Positions 55,421 to 64,000 of a DNA stretch of 64,000 nucleotides are shown piece by piece. This stretch comes from Cytobacillus firmus DS1 (lineage in GTDB: Bacteria; Bacillota; Bacilli; Bacillales; Cytobacillaceae), in contig NZ_APVL01000008.1 in NCBI RefSeq assembly GCF_000565285.1, positions 124,001 through 188,000 of the forward strand, in the 5' to 3' direction. The position numbers and the translations under genes are program-made. The first letter of the stretch is position 1; every line of letters starts with the position of its first letter. The notes beneath the pieces are model-generated. The model searched no databases. It saw nothing but the letters and a program-made list of their open reading frames with translations, and was not told the origin of the DNA.

Positions 55421-56527
55421 ATGAGAGGGAAGATCTTTATTATTGGCCTTGGTTTGATCGGAGGTTCTTTGGCTTTATCAATAAAAAGAAAACATAGTGA
55501 AAGCATGATCATTGGCTTTGATGTAAATAAAGAGCAGGGGCGCCTTGCCCAAATGCTGGGGGTCGCAGATGAAATTTCTGCTACTATTAAAGATGGGGCA
55601 AGGGACGCAGATTTAATTTTAATTGCAGCACCTGTACAGGAAACTCAAAAAATTATACATATTTTAAAAGAATGTGAATTGAAAAGGAACGTCATCATTT
55701 CGGATGCAGGCAGCACGAAAAAAGAAATTGTCAGCTGTGCCAAGGTACTAAAGGAAAAAGGAATTACTTTTATCGGAGGGCATCCAATGGCTGGCTCCCA
55801 TAAGAGCGGTGTCACTGCAGCAAAAGATTTGCTTTTTGAGAATGCCTTTTATCTGCTCACTCCTGAGGAACATATTTCTCCGGCAGAGATTGAAAGGTTA
55901 AAAGAATGGCTCTCAGGGACCAAAGCGAAATTTCTTACCATAGCTCCCGATGAACATGATTATATAACCGGGATCGTCAGCCATTTTCCGCATATGATAG
56001 CTGCTTCCCTTGTCCATCAGGCAGAAAAAACAAGCCGTTCGCACAAGCTGATTCCAAGACTGGCAGCTGGAGGTTTTAGGGATATTACCAGGATTGCCTC
56101 CAGCAGCCCTTCTATGTGGAGGGATATTCTTCTTCAGAATAAAGAAGTGCTGCTTAAGTTAATGGAGAATTGGCAGGAAGAAATGGAGATAGTAAAATCT
56201 ATCCTCAAACAGGAAAACAGTGAGGGTATATTTGAATATTTTTCCCATGCAAAAATGTTCAGGGATGAACTGCCGCAAAAAGAAAAAGGGGCAATTCCTG
56301 CATTCTATGATCTGTTTGTGGATGTGCCGGACTACCCTGGTGTCATTTCAGAAATCACTGGATATTTGGCTAAGGAAGAAATCAGCATAACGAATATTCG
56401 AATCCTGGAGACAAGAGAAGAAATTTATGGAGTCCTGGTTATCAGCTTTCAGACTGAAGAGGACCGGGAACGGGCCATTAATTGCTTAGAACAATATACA
56501 AGCTATGAAACAACCATCGGTCTATAG
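55421..56527 (+). CDS. tyrA: prephenate dehydrogenase
   Basis: NAD-dependent enzyme of 368 residues for tyrosine synthesis. N-terminal [12 protein letters not shown] dinucleotide site, [12 protein letters not shown], catalytic-domain residues, and a C-terminal ACT-like regulatory domain (about 295-368, [13 protein letters not shown]) that commonly senses tyrosine. Starts with GGCGGTGAGAGG upstream and overlaps no gene; aroA begins 43 bases after its stop. Confidence 0.95.
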   Translation: MRGKIFIIGLGLIGGSLALSIKRKHSESMIIGFDVNKEQGRLAQMLGVADEISATIKDGARDADLILIAAPVQETQKIIHILKECELKRNVIISDAGSTKKEIVSCAKVLKEKGITFIGGHPMAGSHKSGVTAAKDLLFENAFYLLTPEEHISPAEIERLKEWLSGTKAKFLTIAPDEHDYITGIVSHFPHMIAASLVHQAEKTSRSHKLIPRLAAGGFRDITRIASSSPSMWRDILLQNKEVLLKLMENWQEEMEIVKSILKQENSEGIFEYFSHAKMFRDELPQKEKGAIPAFYDLFVDVPDYPGVISEITGYLAKEEISITNIRILETREEIYGVLVISFQTEEDRERAINCLEQYTSYETTIGL

Positions 56528-56570
56528 TGCAGGAGGAAAGACCTTTATAAACCAGCAAAGGGTGATTAAT

Positions 56571-57863
56571 ATGATTCCGGCAAATTTAAGGACAAATCTT
56601 AAAGGATTAAGCGGAGAAATTGCGGTACCAGGTGATAAATCCATATCTCATCGATCTGTGATGTTTGGATCAATTGCAAAGGGAAAGACTGTTGTAACCA
56701 ATTTCCTGCTTGGTGAGGACTGCTTAAGTACGATAGCCTGCTTTAGAAAGCTGGGGGTATCTATTGAACAGGAAGGCAATAAAGTTACAATTTTGGGGCA
56801 GGGAATGGATGGATTACAGGAACCTGCAGGTATTCTGGACGTTGGCAATTCCGGTACAACGATACGCCTTATGATGGGGATTCTGTCTGGCCGTCCGTTC
56901 CATTCAGTCCTTGTCGGTGATGAATCAATCGCAAAAAGGCCGATGACAAGAGTAACCGCGCCACTAAGTTTATTTGGTGCGAAGATTCATGGCAGGAAGA
57001 ATGGAGAATTTACCCCTTTATCAGTCATTGGCGGCCCTTTGTCAGGAATAACATATGAGCTTCCTGTCGCCAGTGCACAGGTTAAATCAGCCCTGCTCTT
57101 TGCCGGCCTGCAGGCAAGCGGCGAAACAATCATTATTGAACCTGTGAAGACACGTGATCATACGGAAAGAATGATCACACAATTTGGCGGGCAAGTTGAA
57201 GTAGAAGAGCAAAGCATTCGGGTTAAAGGAGGCCAAACACTGACAGGGACAGAAATTCATGTTCCCGGTGACATATCTTCTGCTGCCTTCTTTCTGGCTG
57301 CAGGAGCCATAGTGCCTAATAGTGAAATTATATTAAAAAACGTTGGACTGAATCCTACAAGAACCGGCATCCTTGAAGTGCTGAAACAGATGGGTGCAGA
57401 TTTCAGCATTGAGCCGTATGAAAATGGATCAGCTGAGCCTGCAGGGGATATTACCATCAGAACTTCAAATCTTAAAGGAACCGTTATAGAAGGGGCACTC
57501 ATTCCCCGGCTGATCGATGAAATTCCTATTATTGCCCTTCTCGCAACACAAGCAGAGGGAGAAACAGTAATTAAGGATGCAGAGGAACTTAAAGTCAAGG
57601 AAACAAATCGTATTGATACGGTTGTCAATGAACTCTCAGAGCTTGGAGCCGTGATAACTGCTACAGAAGATGGAATGGTAATCAGGGGAAAATCATCTCT
57701 TTCAGGAGGAACTGTCTCAAGTCATGGAGACCATCGGATCGGCATGATGCTGGCAGTTGCTGCTGCCATTTCAAATGGCGAAGTTCAGCTTCATCAGAAA
57801 GAAGCTATTTCTGTATCCTATCCATCGTTTTTTGATCATTTAGATAGCCTTATTTCAGATTGA
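56571..57863 (+). CDS. aroA: 5-enolpyruvylshikimate-3-phosphate synthase
   Basis: Sixth shikimate step enzyme of 430 residues (aroE in B. subtilis). Blocks [42 protein letters not shown] and KVKETNRI are diagnostic. Residue Ala in [10 protein letters not shown] and GNSGTT indicate the class II type typical of Gram-positive bacteria. ATG 56571 follows AAAGGGTGATT; the ORF is open from 56505, inside tyrA, but earlier starts lack a site. Last aromatic gene of the supraoperon. Confidence 0.95.
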   Translation: MIPANLRTNLKGLSGEIAVPGDKSISHRSVMFGSIAKGKTVVTNFLLGEDCLSTIACFRKLGVSIEQEGNKVTILGQGMDGLQEPAGILDVGNSGTTIRLMMGILSGRPFHSVLVGDESIAKRPMTRVTAPLSLFGAKIHGRKNGEFTPLSVIGGPLSGITYELPVASAQVKSALLFAGLQASGETIIIEPVKTRDHTERMITQFGGQVEVEEQSIRVKGGQTLTGTEIHVPGDISSAAFFLAAGAIVPNSEIILKNVGLNPTRTGILEVLKQMGADFSIEPYENGSAEPAGDITIRTSNLKGTVIEGALIPRLIDEIPIIALLATQAEGETVIKDAEELKVKETNRIDTVVNELSELGAVITATEDGMVIRGKSSLSGGTVSSHGDHRIGMMLAVAAAISNGEVQLHQKEAISVSYPSFFDHLDSLISD

Positions 57864-57927
57864 AATACCTTCATTGAAAAAAGGCTGTTTTAGCAAGGTA
57901 CGGGACTTTTTTTATTTTATTTACTGA

Positions 57928-58056
57928 GTTGATTGGAGCGGAAGGTGCGAGACTCCTGCGGGAGTAGCGGGACAGGTGAGACCCCGCAGACGCGCAGCGT
58001 CGAGGAGGCTCACCGCCTGCCCCGCGGAAAGCGAGCATCCTGGAGCGGAAATCAAC
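57928..58056. repeat. GC-rich dispersed intergenic repeat, copy 2
   Basis: This 129-base element fills most of the 333-base gap after aroA. It is bounded by GTTGAT and ATCAAC and shares CCTGCGGGAG, GTGAGACCCCGCAG, CGAGGA, CCCGCGG and AGCGGAAATCAACGG with the copy at 24453-24638. Internal GGAGCGGAA occurs near both ends. Both copies are preceded by CTGA. No ORF; probably MITE-like or REP-like. Confidence 0.78.
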
Positions 58057-58196
58057 GGACCCCATTGTTGGCGAAAACCATAATTTATACGAAAAGAGCC
58101 TTGAGCTGTATTCCTGCAGCTCTTTTTCTGTTCAAGCAGTCATATTTATGTGAAAATTTCATAGCTTGTCATAAGACCGTTTAAGAGGGTGGTTTT

Positions 58197-59102
58197 ATGA
58201 CATATATTATTGAGAATGCAAATATTTTAAAGGAAGACAAGCTGTTAAAAACATCAATGCTGATTAGAAATAATGAGATTTCACTGATGCAGGCTGAAAT
58301 GAAACGGTTTCGGTATACAAGAATGGATGCGGGTGCATTTATTATGGCTGCAGGATATGTGGTTCTGGACACATCTATCCCGCTGGAAAAGCCTTTTGCA
58401 GAGCTTAAGGAGTATTATATTCGGGAGTTCATATTAAAAGGATGTACAGCCTTCCTGACAGCTGCGCCTGTAAAGCATGAATATTCTTTGAAGAGTGATC
58501 TTAAATGCTTTAAAGCAAGTTTGTTAAGCAGCCCGATCGATTATATTATTGGTGTTAAAATCCCTGTCCGTCTCCTCACCCCTTCTTTTATGAGAAAATG
58601 CAAGAGAGAACGAGTTCCTGTTGTTTTTGTTGAAATACAGGATGCAAAGGAGCTTGAACAAGTTCCATGGGGATGGCTGCGGGAAGCAATGTTTCCTTAT
58701 AATTGTCCGCTTGCTCCCATCTTTGCAGGCAGGAATGAAAAAGAGAAAAGCAGAATAAATACATTATGGACAAAATTGATGCAGGAAGAGAAAATTCCTT
58801 CGATGCCGAATGAGCTGATGGAACACGAGCCTATATCCCGGTCAGTGCTGTCCAAAGCGGGGATTTACCCTTTAAAAGGGAATATTCATCAGGGCGGGGA
58901 AGTCAGTTATAATTTATATGAAAAGTGTGAAGAAGGTCTTACCGTTGAAGAATCACAGCTGTTTCATTATCATAGAGATAAACTTGCGGTCACTGTCCTG
59001 AAAGGAAAAGTGATTAGAGCCGGACAAGAAGTGATTTTTCGTTCAGGTTCGGGAGAGTATGTTAAAATCAGCACACCAGCTTACTTTAAAATAGCCGATT
59101 AG
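58197..59102 (+). CDS. uncharacterised protein, amidohydrolase-like without metal motif
   Basis: Protein of 301 residues, not recognised as a named gene. The N terminus (IIENANILKEDKLLKTSMLIRNN) and MDAGAFIMAAGYVVLDTSI split motif follow the pattern of the composite amidohydrolase fold, where a PGFID-x-HxH block is expected; here that block lacks histidines. The C terminus (AVTVLKGKVIRAGQEV) matches the usual second beta-sandwich strand. This suggests a degenerate, non-catalytic amidohydrolase, by inference. Start ATG 58197 has GAGGGTGG upstream. It lies between aroA and ypiA, an insertion compared with B. subtilis, and is close to ypiA (19 bases). Confidence 0.6.
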   Translation: MTYIIENANILKEDKLLKTSMLIRNNEISLMQAEMKRFRYTRMDAGAFIMAAGYVVLDTSIPLEKPFAELKEYYIREFILKGCTAFLTAAPVKHEYSLKSDLKCFKASLLSSPIDYIIGVKIPVRLLTPSFMRKCKRERVPVVFVEIQDAKELEQVPWGWLREAMFPYNCPLAPIFAGRNEKEKSRINTLWTKLMQEEKIPSMPNELMEHEPISRSVLSKAGIYPLKGNIHQGGEVSYNLYEKCEEGLTVEESQLFHYHRDKLAVTVLKGKVIRAGQEVIFRSGSGEYVKISTPAYFKIAD

Positions 59103-59121
59103 CATTCGAAAGGAATTTAGT

Positions 59122-60384
59122 ATGGATAAAGTAAATAAAATCATTACTCTATTAGAAAACGGTCATCATGAAGAAGCCTTGGAGAGCTATCAGCAAATAC
59201 TGCTGGATGGTTCCCATGAAGAAAGGTTCCTGCTGGCAGAAGAACTGTTCCAGTATGGGTTCCTTGAGGAATCAAAAGCTTTATACGAACGGCTTCTGGA
59301 AGCATATCCGGAGGAAGGAGAACTGCTCGTTCTGTTGGCTGAAACACATATTGATCTTGGAAATGAAGAGGAAGCCATCCTTGTCCTTGAAAGAATAAAT
59401 GAACAGGATCCGAGCTTTCCGCAGTCGCTTCTCTTATTAGCAGACCTCTATCAAATGGATGGTCTATTTGAGGTCAGCGAACAAAAGCTCCTGAAAGCAA
59501 AAAAAATATTGCCTGATGAGATAATTGTAGATTTTGCCCTGGGTGAACTTTATGCAGAGCAGGGAAGATTCCTGGAAGCAAAGCGGATATATGAAAATGT
59601 TCTCAGGAAAGAGGATATCATTGCAGGCATAAATGTAAATCAGAGATTGGCGGATATTCTCAGCGCAGGCGGAGCATTTGAAGAAGCCCTTCCATATTAC
59701 GAAAAAGCGCTAGATGACAAGCTGGAGATTAATACCCTTTTCAGTTATGCTTTTACAGCGCTTCAAGCCGGCTTTAACCGCACAGCCATTGAAAAATTGA
59801 CTGAGCTGAAGGAGCTGGACCCCGAGTATCATTCACTGTATTTATACCTTGCCCAGGCATACGAGCGGGAGGAAGAAGCGGACAACGGCCTGGAAGCGGT
59901 CAAGGAAGGCATAAAACAGGACGAATTTAACAAAGAACTATTCTTCTATGGCGGGAAGCTTGCCCTGAAAAATGGCAATGAAAAAGAAGCAGAAGATATG
60001 TTCAGGCAGGCTCTTGCACTGGATCCAGAATATGTCCAGGCGGCCATTCTTTTAAATAAACTTCTTCTCCAGCAGGAAAGATATGAAGATGTAATCGAAA
60101 TCACCGAAATGCTGAACGAGCTTGAAGAGCCCCAGCTTATATGGGATTCAGCCGTTGCCTTTCAGCATTTAGAGGAATATTCAGAGGCATTAAACAAATA
60201 TCAGCTTGCATATACTTTCTTTAAACAGCAGCCGGATTTCCTTTCGGATTACGGATATTTTTTAGCAGAGGAAGGAAAAAGGGAAGAGGCTGCCGAAATT
60301 TTTAATACATTAATCAAACTGGAGCCTGGCAATGAGGAATATCTGGATGTGCTGCAGCGACTCACGGAAGATTTTCTTGATTAA
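59122..60384 (+). CDS. ypiA: YpiA, tetratricopeptide-repeat protein
   Basis: Acidic protein of 420 residues with about ten TPR-like units from residue 1 to the end (repeats such as EEALESYQQIL, EAEDMFRQALALDPEYVQA). It lacks a signal or membrane segment, so it is cytoplasmic and probably a protein-binding scaffold. AAAGGAATTTAG lies upstream of ATG 59122. In B. subtilis ypiA follows aroE. Function unknown. Confidence 0.85.
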   Translation: MDKVNKIITLLENGHHEEALESYQQILLDGSHEERFLLAEELFQYGFLEESKALYERLLEAYPEEGELLVLLAETHIDLGNEEEAILVLERINEQDPSFPQSLLLLADLYQMDGLFEVSEQKLLKAKKILPDEIIVDFALGELYAEQGRFLEAKRIYENVLRKEDIIAGINVNQRLADILSAGGAFEEALPYYEKALDDKLEINTLFSYAFTALQAGFNRTAIEKLTELKELDPEYHSLYLYLAQAYEREEEADNGLEAVKEGIKQDEFNKELFFYGGKLALKNGNEKEAEDMFRQALALDPEYVQAAILLNKLLLQQERYEDVIEITEMLNELEEPQLIWDSAVAFQHLEEYSEALNKYQLAYTFFKQQPDFLSDYGYFLAEEGKREEAAEIFNTLIKLEPGNEEYLDVLQRLTEDFLD

Positions 60385-60459
60385 AAAAGGCAGTTTCTAT
60401 CCTTTGAATGTAACTTCAGTAAAACCAAATTTGTCTGTAAGCAGAGGAGGGAATCAAAA

Positions 60460-61005
60460 ATGGCGACCCCTGTATCTGTCAACGAGAAGAAAGATTTTAT
60501 CCGCTGGTTTTTAAACCATTATCAGCTTAAAAGAAGAGAATGTGTTTGGATTCTCAATTATTTGATGAGTCATGACCAGCTTATGGAGAAGGTGCATTTT
60601 GTAGAGCAGGCACAGTATTGCCCAAGAGGCCTGATCATGTCGACCCATTGTGTGGATGAAGTTCCTTTCCGTTTTTACAAAGAGAATGTAATGACCACAG
60701 ATGCGGAGAAGTCCTTCCATGATATCCGCTTAAACAGGGATGAAGAGATTTATATCCAGCTTAATTTCCATGCTTCAAATAAGGCCCATCAGTATGCAGC
60801 GGTCATGGAGGAAAATCCCTTTATGCCAAAGACACTCCAGATAAACGAAAAGGACCGGCTGATCGCCGAAAGGTTCCTGACAGAAAGCCTGGAAAAGTTC
60901 AGAAGAGAGAAACTCCTTGAGCTCATTGATGAAGCATTGGATAAGCAGGATAAAAAAGCTTTTAACGTTCTGACTCAGCAGCTGAATAAATTAGAAACTA
61001 CTTAA
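60460..61005 (+). CDS. ypiB: YpiB, UPF0302 family protein
   Basis: Protein of 181 residues of the conserved YpiB family; contains the conserved [20 protein letters not shown] segment and [14 protein letters not shown]. No enzyme motif. AGAGGAGGGAATC precedes the start. Conserved between ypiA and ypiF. Function unknown. Confidence 0.88.
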   Translation: MATPVSVNEKKDFIRWFLNHYQLKRRECVWILNYLMSHDQLMEKVHFVEQAQYCPRGLIMSTHCVDEVPFRFYKENVMTTDAEKSFHDIRLNRDEEIYIQLNFHASNKAHQYAAVMEENPFMPKTLQINEKDRLIAERFLTESLEKFRREKLLELIDEALDKQDKKAFNVLTQQLNKLETT

Positions 61006-61038
61006 GCCTTGCTTTTATAAAAGCAGGGCTCTTATTTT
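61005..61038 (+). terminator. intrinsic terminator of ypiB
   Basis: AGCCTTGCTTTT (61005-61016) pairs with AAAAGCAGGGCT (61019-61030, one G-U), then CTTATTTTG. Confidence 0.7.
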
Positions 61039-61118
61039 GCCTGCATTCTCTGATTTGAAGCAATCTAATCATTAATGATATATTTAGTAGGGCAAATATA
61101 TGTAATGGAGTGAATGAT

Positions 61119-61583
61119 ATGAAATGGATATCACAGGATATCGACATGTTCCTTAAAGAAAAGCAATATGTAGACACTGCTGTTCTGCCGCTCCTTCCTG
61201 TATCATTTGGCGATGATATAAAACAGTCTGTAGCCATGACAGAATTTATATCGCTTCTAAGTGTGCAGCTTGAACGGCAATTCAGAGGACGTCTGATCAT
61301 GCTTCCTGGCTATGCCTATCTGAAATCAGCAGGGGAGGACAGCCTTCTCAGCGGCTTGGGCAACTGGGAAGCAGAATTGAAGGCACAGGGATTTAAGCAC
61401 ATATTCCTTCTAACTTCTGACAGCATGTGGAAATCACTTGAAGACCGCTTGGAAGGAGGTTTGATTTGGCTGCCATCCCTGCCTCTTGAGCATATGGATG
61501 AAAACTATCGAAATTCCATTCTGGATGACCAGGTGAAGCAGCTGTTGAACTTATTCGTCCAAAAGTGGCAAAATGGTGAATAG
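61119..61583 (+). CDS. ypiF: YpiF, DUF2487 family protein
   Basis: Protein of 154 residues. ATG 61119 is used, eight bases after GGAG; the frame begins with a GTG that overlaps that site. No catalytic motif recognised. Lies before qcrA as in B. subtilis. Function unknown. Confidence 0.82.
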   Translation: MKWISQDIDMFLKEKQYVDTAVLPLLPVSFGDDIKQSVAMTEFISLLSVQLERQFRGRLIMLPGYAYLKSAGEDSLLSGLGNWEAELKAQGFKHIFLLTSDSMWKSLEDRLEGGLIWLPSLPLEHMDENYRNSILDDQVKQLLNLFVQKWQNGE

Positions 61584-61630
61584 TGTGAATGTTAAGACAC
61601 TCTATTTACATGTTTCGCCAAAGGATTATA

Positions 61631-61659
61631 TTGACCTTGCATAAAGATTGATATATCAT
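61631..61659 (+). promoter_or_regulatory. sigma-A promoter of qcrABC
   Basis: TTGACC (61631-61636), 17-base spacer, TATCAT (61654-61659). It leaves a leader of about 65 bases. Confidence 0.55.
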
Positions 61660-61732
61660 TGTTATGTCCTAGTTTTATATTGTGTTGAATTTTGTCCGTT
61701 GGACTTAACTTCATAATAGAGGGGGGAAAAGT

Positions 61733-62239
61733 ATGAGCAAAAATCGAGTTTCTAGACGTCAATTCCTAAACTATACACTTACTGGTGTAGGCGGTTTCAT
61801 GGCAGCTGGCATGCTGATGCCGATGGTCCGTTTTGCGGTCGATCCTGTATTGCAGGCAGCTGGTGAGAGTGATTTTATCCCAACAAAGCAAAAAGTGGCT
61901 GAAATTACTGAAACGCCAACAAGGGTTGATTACACATTTGAACAGCAGGATGCTTGGTACACATCCGAAGTTACCGGCACTGCTTGGGTTTATAAGGATG
62001 AAAAAGGTGAAATTGTAGCATTGTCTCCAGTATGTAAGCATTTAGGGTGCGTAGTTGACTGGAATACTGACAAATCAAACCCTGATCATTTCTACTGCCC
62101 TTGCCATGGCGGCCTTTATACAAAGGATGGGACAAACGTTCCAGGTACACCGCCGGTTGCAGCGCTGGATGTATTTCCTTACACAGAAAAAGATGGCTTT
62201 TTGTATTTAGGCAAGGCTGAACCGCGAAAGGAGGCGTAA
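61733..62239 (+). CDS. qcrA: menaquinol:cytochrome c reductase, Rieske iron-sulfur subunit
   Basis: Rieske protein of 168 residues. The twin-arginine SRRQF and a hydrophobic anchor (about 12-32) point to Tat insertion. Cluster ligands are in CKHLGC and CPCHGG. Takes electrons from menaquinol. First gene of qcrABC, behind AGGGGGGAAAAG. Confidence 0.95.
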   Translation: MSKNRVSRRQFLNYTLTGVGGFMAAGMLMPMVRFAVDPVLQAAGESDFIPTKQKVAEITETPTRVDYTFEQQDAWYTSEVTGTAWVYKDEKGEIVALSPVCKHLGCVVDWNTDKSNPDHFYCPCHGGLYTKDGTNVPGTPPVAALDVFPYTEKDGFLYLGKAEPRKEA

Positions 62240-62242
62240 TAA

Positions 62243-62917
62243 TTGTTAAACAAAATTTATGATTGGGTAGATGAACGTTTAGATATTACGCCGATTTGGC
62301 GGGATATTGCTGACCACGAAGTTCCTGAACATGTAAACCCTGCACATCACTTCTCTGCATTCGTTTACTGTTTTGGCGGTCTTACGTTCTTTGTAACTGT
62401 AATTCAAATTTTATCCGGTATGTTCCTGACAATGTATTATGTTCCGGATATTAAAAATGCATGGGAATCCGTGTATTATCTACAGAACCATGTTGCATTT
62501 GGACAAATTGTCCGCGGTATGCACCACTGGGGAGCAAGTTTGGTAATCGTAATGATGTTTCTACATACGTTACGTGTTTTCTTCCAGGGAGCTTATAAGA
62601 AGCCCCGTGAATTAAACTGGGTTGTCGGAGTGCTTATTTTCTTCATTATGCTTGCACTTGGACTTACAGGTTACTTATTGCCTTGGGATATGAAAGCCCT
62701 GTTTGCTACAAAAGTAACAATCCAGATTGTAGAATCAACTCCGCTGATTGGAGAATATCTGAAAATACTTATTGCTGGACACTCTGATATTGTCGGTGCT
62801 CAGACTATCACCCGATTCTTTGCCATCCATGTATTCTTCTTACCGGCTGCACTATTCGGGTTAATGGCTGCCCACTTTATTATGATCCGTAAGCAGGGTA
62901 TTTCAGGACCGTTGTAA
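62243..62917 (+). CDS. qcrB: menaquinol:cytochrome c reductase, cytochrome b subunit
   Basis: Cytochrome b6-type subunit of 224 residues with four transmembrane helices and four haem-ligating histidines (in MHHWGAS, LHTLR, GHS and IHVFF regions). TTG 62243 follows AAGGAGGCGTAA, 3 bases after the qcrA stop. Forms the quinone sites with QcrC. Confidence 0.95.
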   Translation: MLNKIYDWVDERLDITPIWRDIADHEVPEHVNPAHHFSAFVYCFGGLTFFVTVIQILSGMFLTMYYVPDIKNAWESVYYLQNHVAFGQIVRGMHHWGASLVIVMMFLHTLRVFFQGAYKKPRELNWVVGVLIFFIMLALGLTGYLLPWDMKALFATKVTIQIVESTPLIGEYLKILIAGHSDIVGAQTITRFFAIHVFFLPAALFGLMAAHFIMIRKQGISGPL

Positions 62918-62960
62918 GAAATAATTTTTTGATCATTGCAAAAGGAGGGGAAATCGCCCA

Positions 62961-63728
62961 ATGCATCGTGGTAAAGGTATGAAATTCGTAGGTGACTCTC
63001 GTGTTCCTGCAGAACGCAAACCGAATATTCCGAAAGACTATTCGGAATATCCAGGAAAAACAGAAGCATTCTGGCCAAACTTCCTGTTAAAGGAATGGAT
63101 GGTAGGGGCTGTATTCCTTATCGGTTTCCTATGCTTGACAATTGCGCATGAGCCGCCGTTAGAAAAAATTGCTGATCCAAGTGATACAGCTTATATTCCG
63201 CTGCCAGACTGGTACTTCCTGTTCTTATACCAGCTTCTGAAATACAGCTATGCATCCGGACCTTATAATGCAATCGGTGCTTTCATTATTCCGGGACTTG
63301 CATTCGGAGCATTGCTGCTTGCACCATTCATTGACCGCGGACCTGAACGCCGTCCGTCCAAGCGTCCTCTAGCAACTGGTTTCATGCTATTGGCTCTTGC
63401 CGGCATCACTTTCCTGACTTGGGAGTCTGTTGCACATCATGACTGGGAAGCTGCAGCACAGCAAGGTAAGATTGTGGCTGAAGTAGAGTTTGATAAAGAA
63501 GACGAAGGCTACAAGATTTTTGAAGCGAACGGCTGTATTTCCTGCCACGGAGGAGATCTTCAGGGTGGAGCAGGTTCACCTGCACTTGTTGACACTGGGT
63601 TAACACCTGAAGAAGTTGCTGACATCGCTAAAAACGGTAAAGGCGCCATGCCTCCAGGAATGTTCAAAGGCACTGATGAAGAACTTCAAAAGCTTGCTGA
63701 GTTTATTTCTGGCCTTGAAAGCAAATAA
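62961..63728 (+). CDS. qcrC: menaquinol:cytochrome c reductase, subunit IV/cytochrome c fusion QcrC
   Basis: Protein of 255 residues. The N-terminal part is like subunit IV of b6f complexes with three helices (LPDWYFLFLYQLLKY), fused to a C-terminal cytochrome c domain with CISCH haem site near residue 191 and methionine ligand in PPGMF. This b/c fusion is typical of Bacillus. Its haem attachment needs the ResABC system at the other end of this window. AAAGGAGGGG precedes ATG 62961. Confidence 0.95.
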   Translation: MHRGKGMKFVGDSRVPAERKPNIPKDYSEYPGKTEAFWPNFLLKEWMVGAVFLIGFLCLTIAHEPPLEKIADPSDTAYIPLPDWYFLFLYQLLKYSYASGPYNAIGAFIIPGLAFGALLLAPFIDRGPERRPSKRPLATGFMLLALAGITFLTWESVAHHDWEAAAQQGKIVAEVEFDKEDEGYKIFEANGCISCHGGDLQGGAGSPALVDTGLTPEEVADIAKNGKGAMPPGMFKGTDEELQKLAEFISGLESK

Positions 63729-63733
63729 TTTGT

Positions 63734-63763
63734 AAAGAAGCTGGCATTGCCGGCTTCTTTTTT
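63734..63763 (+). terminator. intrinsic terminator of qcrABC
   Basis: AAAGAAGCTGGC (63734-63745) pairs with GCCGGCTTCTTT (63749-63760, one G-U), then TTT. Confidence 0.85.
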
Positions 63764-63850
63764 ATGCACATAAATGGTTCGTTTTTTTTACAGGCATTTG
63801 GTGTGGTAAAATAATGAAATAATCGTGTACATAGAAAAGGAGAACAAAAT

Positions 63851-64000
63851 ATGAAATGGATCTATCCTTTATTAGGCAGCAGGGCTATGCTGATACTGCT
63901 TCTGATCATTAACACGGCAGGCACAATTTATGGGTATATCTGGTATAAGTGGCAGCTTGTCGATACACCGCCAATTTTCCTGCCCTTTGTACCGGACAGT
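63851..64000 (+). CDS. ypjA: YpjA, DUF1405 membrane protein, N-terminal part
   Basis: The window ends inside this gene; 50 codons are visible from ATG 63851, which follows AAAAGGAGAAC. A first transmembrane helix lies at about residues 11-31 (AMLILLLIINTAGTIYGYI), and the following WYKWQLVDTPPIFLPFVPDS is the conserved YpjA/DUF1405 start. It lies directly after qcrC as in B. subtilis. Function unknown. Confidence 0.85.
   Translation, partial: MKWIYPLLGSRAMLILLLIINTAGTIYGYIWYKWQLVDTPPIFLPFVPDS

Overview
The window is a low-GC Firmicutes chromosome from a spore-forming member of the Bacillaceae. The evidence is spore genes (dacB-spmAB, cotJABC, sleB-ypeB, spoIVA), sigma-E-like promoters, strong AGGAGG ribosome binding sites with ATG/GTG/TTG starts, and gene order that follows Bacillus subtilis from dacB to ypjA almost gene by gene. 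A Cytobacillus/Mesobacillus-type organism is plausible, but the species cannot be fixed from the sequence alone. No rRNA, tRNA, CRISPR array, prophage or transposase gene was seen.

Layout. 1-11.9 kb: 3' end of a superoxide dismutase gene, dacB-spmA-spmB (spore cortex and dehydration), rluB, resABC (cytochrome c maturation), resDE (redox two-component system), sigX-rsiX with an autoregulatory ECF promoter. 12-15.4 kb: a secreted M23/LysM protein, a PHP-family phosphoesterase, an FMN riboswitch controlling the riboflavin transporter ribU, and fer (ferredoxin, minus strand). 15.5-25.4 kb: ypbB-recS-ypbD-ypbE-ypbF, the minus-strand cotJABC spore-coat operon, an AcuB-like CBS protein, an unknown membrane protein, ypbG, a B12-binding MerR regulator of the CarH/LitR photoreceptor type, and mecB/ypbH. 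25.4-33.4 kb: gudB, ypdA, an asparaginase (minus), prsW, sleB-ypeB, ypfA (motI), ypfB. 33.5-45 kb: cmk-plsC, ypfD (S1 protein), fni, ypzI (minus), yphA-yphB and a YIEGIA-capping subunit, der-gpsA, yphE-yphF, spoIVA. 45-51 kb: hbs, folE, mtrB (TRAP), hepS-menG-hepT, ndk, cheR. 51.4-57.9 kb: the aromatic supraoperon aroC-aroB-aroH-hisC-tyrA-aroA, without the trpEDCFBA block that B. subtilis has between aroH and hisC. 58-64 kb: an unrecognised amidohydrolase-like protein, ypiA, ypiB, ypiF, qcrABC and the start of ypjA.

The genes combine several housekeeping themes: respiration (res, hepS/menG/hepT for menaquinone, qcr for the bc complex), aromatic amino acid synthesis, and sporulation and germination. 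Most transcription units end in clear intrinsic terminators, which are listed.

The most interesting points are: a CarH/LitR-type light-sensor candidate with both signature motifs intact; a perfect terminator-like hairpin inside the fni coding region; loss or relocation of trp genes while the TRAP gene stays; an apparently metal-site-less amidohydrolase between aroA and ypiA; a terminator whose 3' arm contains the next gene's ribosome binding site; two copies of a GC-rich intergenic repeat; and cre-like sites before gudB and ndk. I saw no wholly new multi-gene system. Most of the window is conserved Bacillus core.
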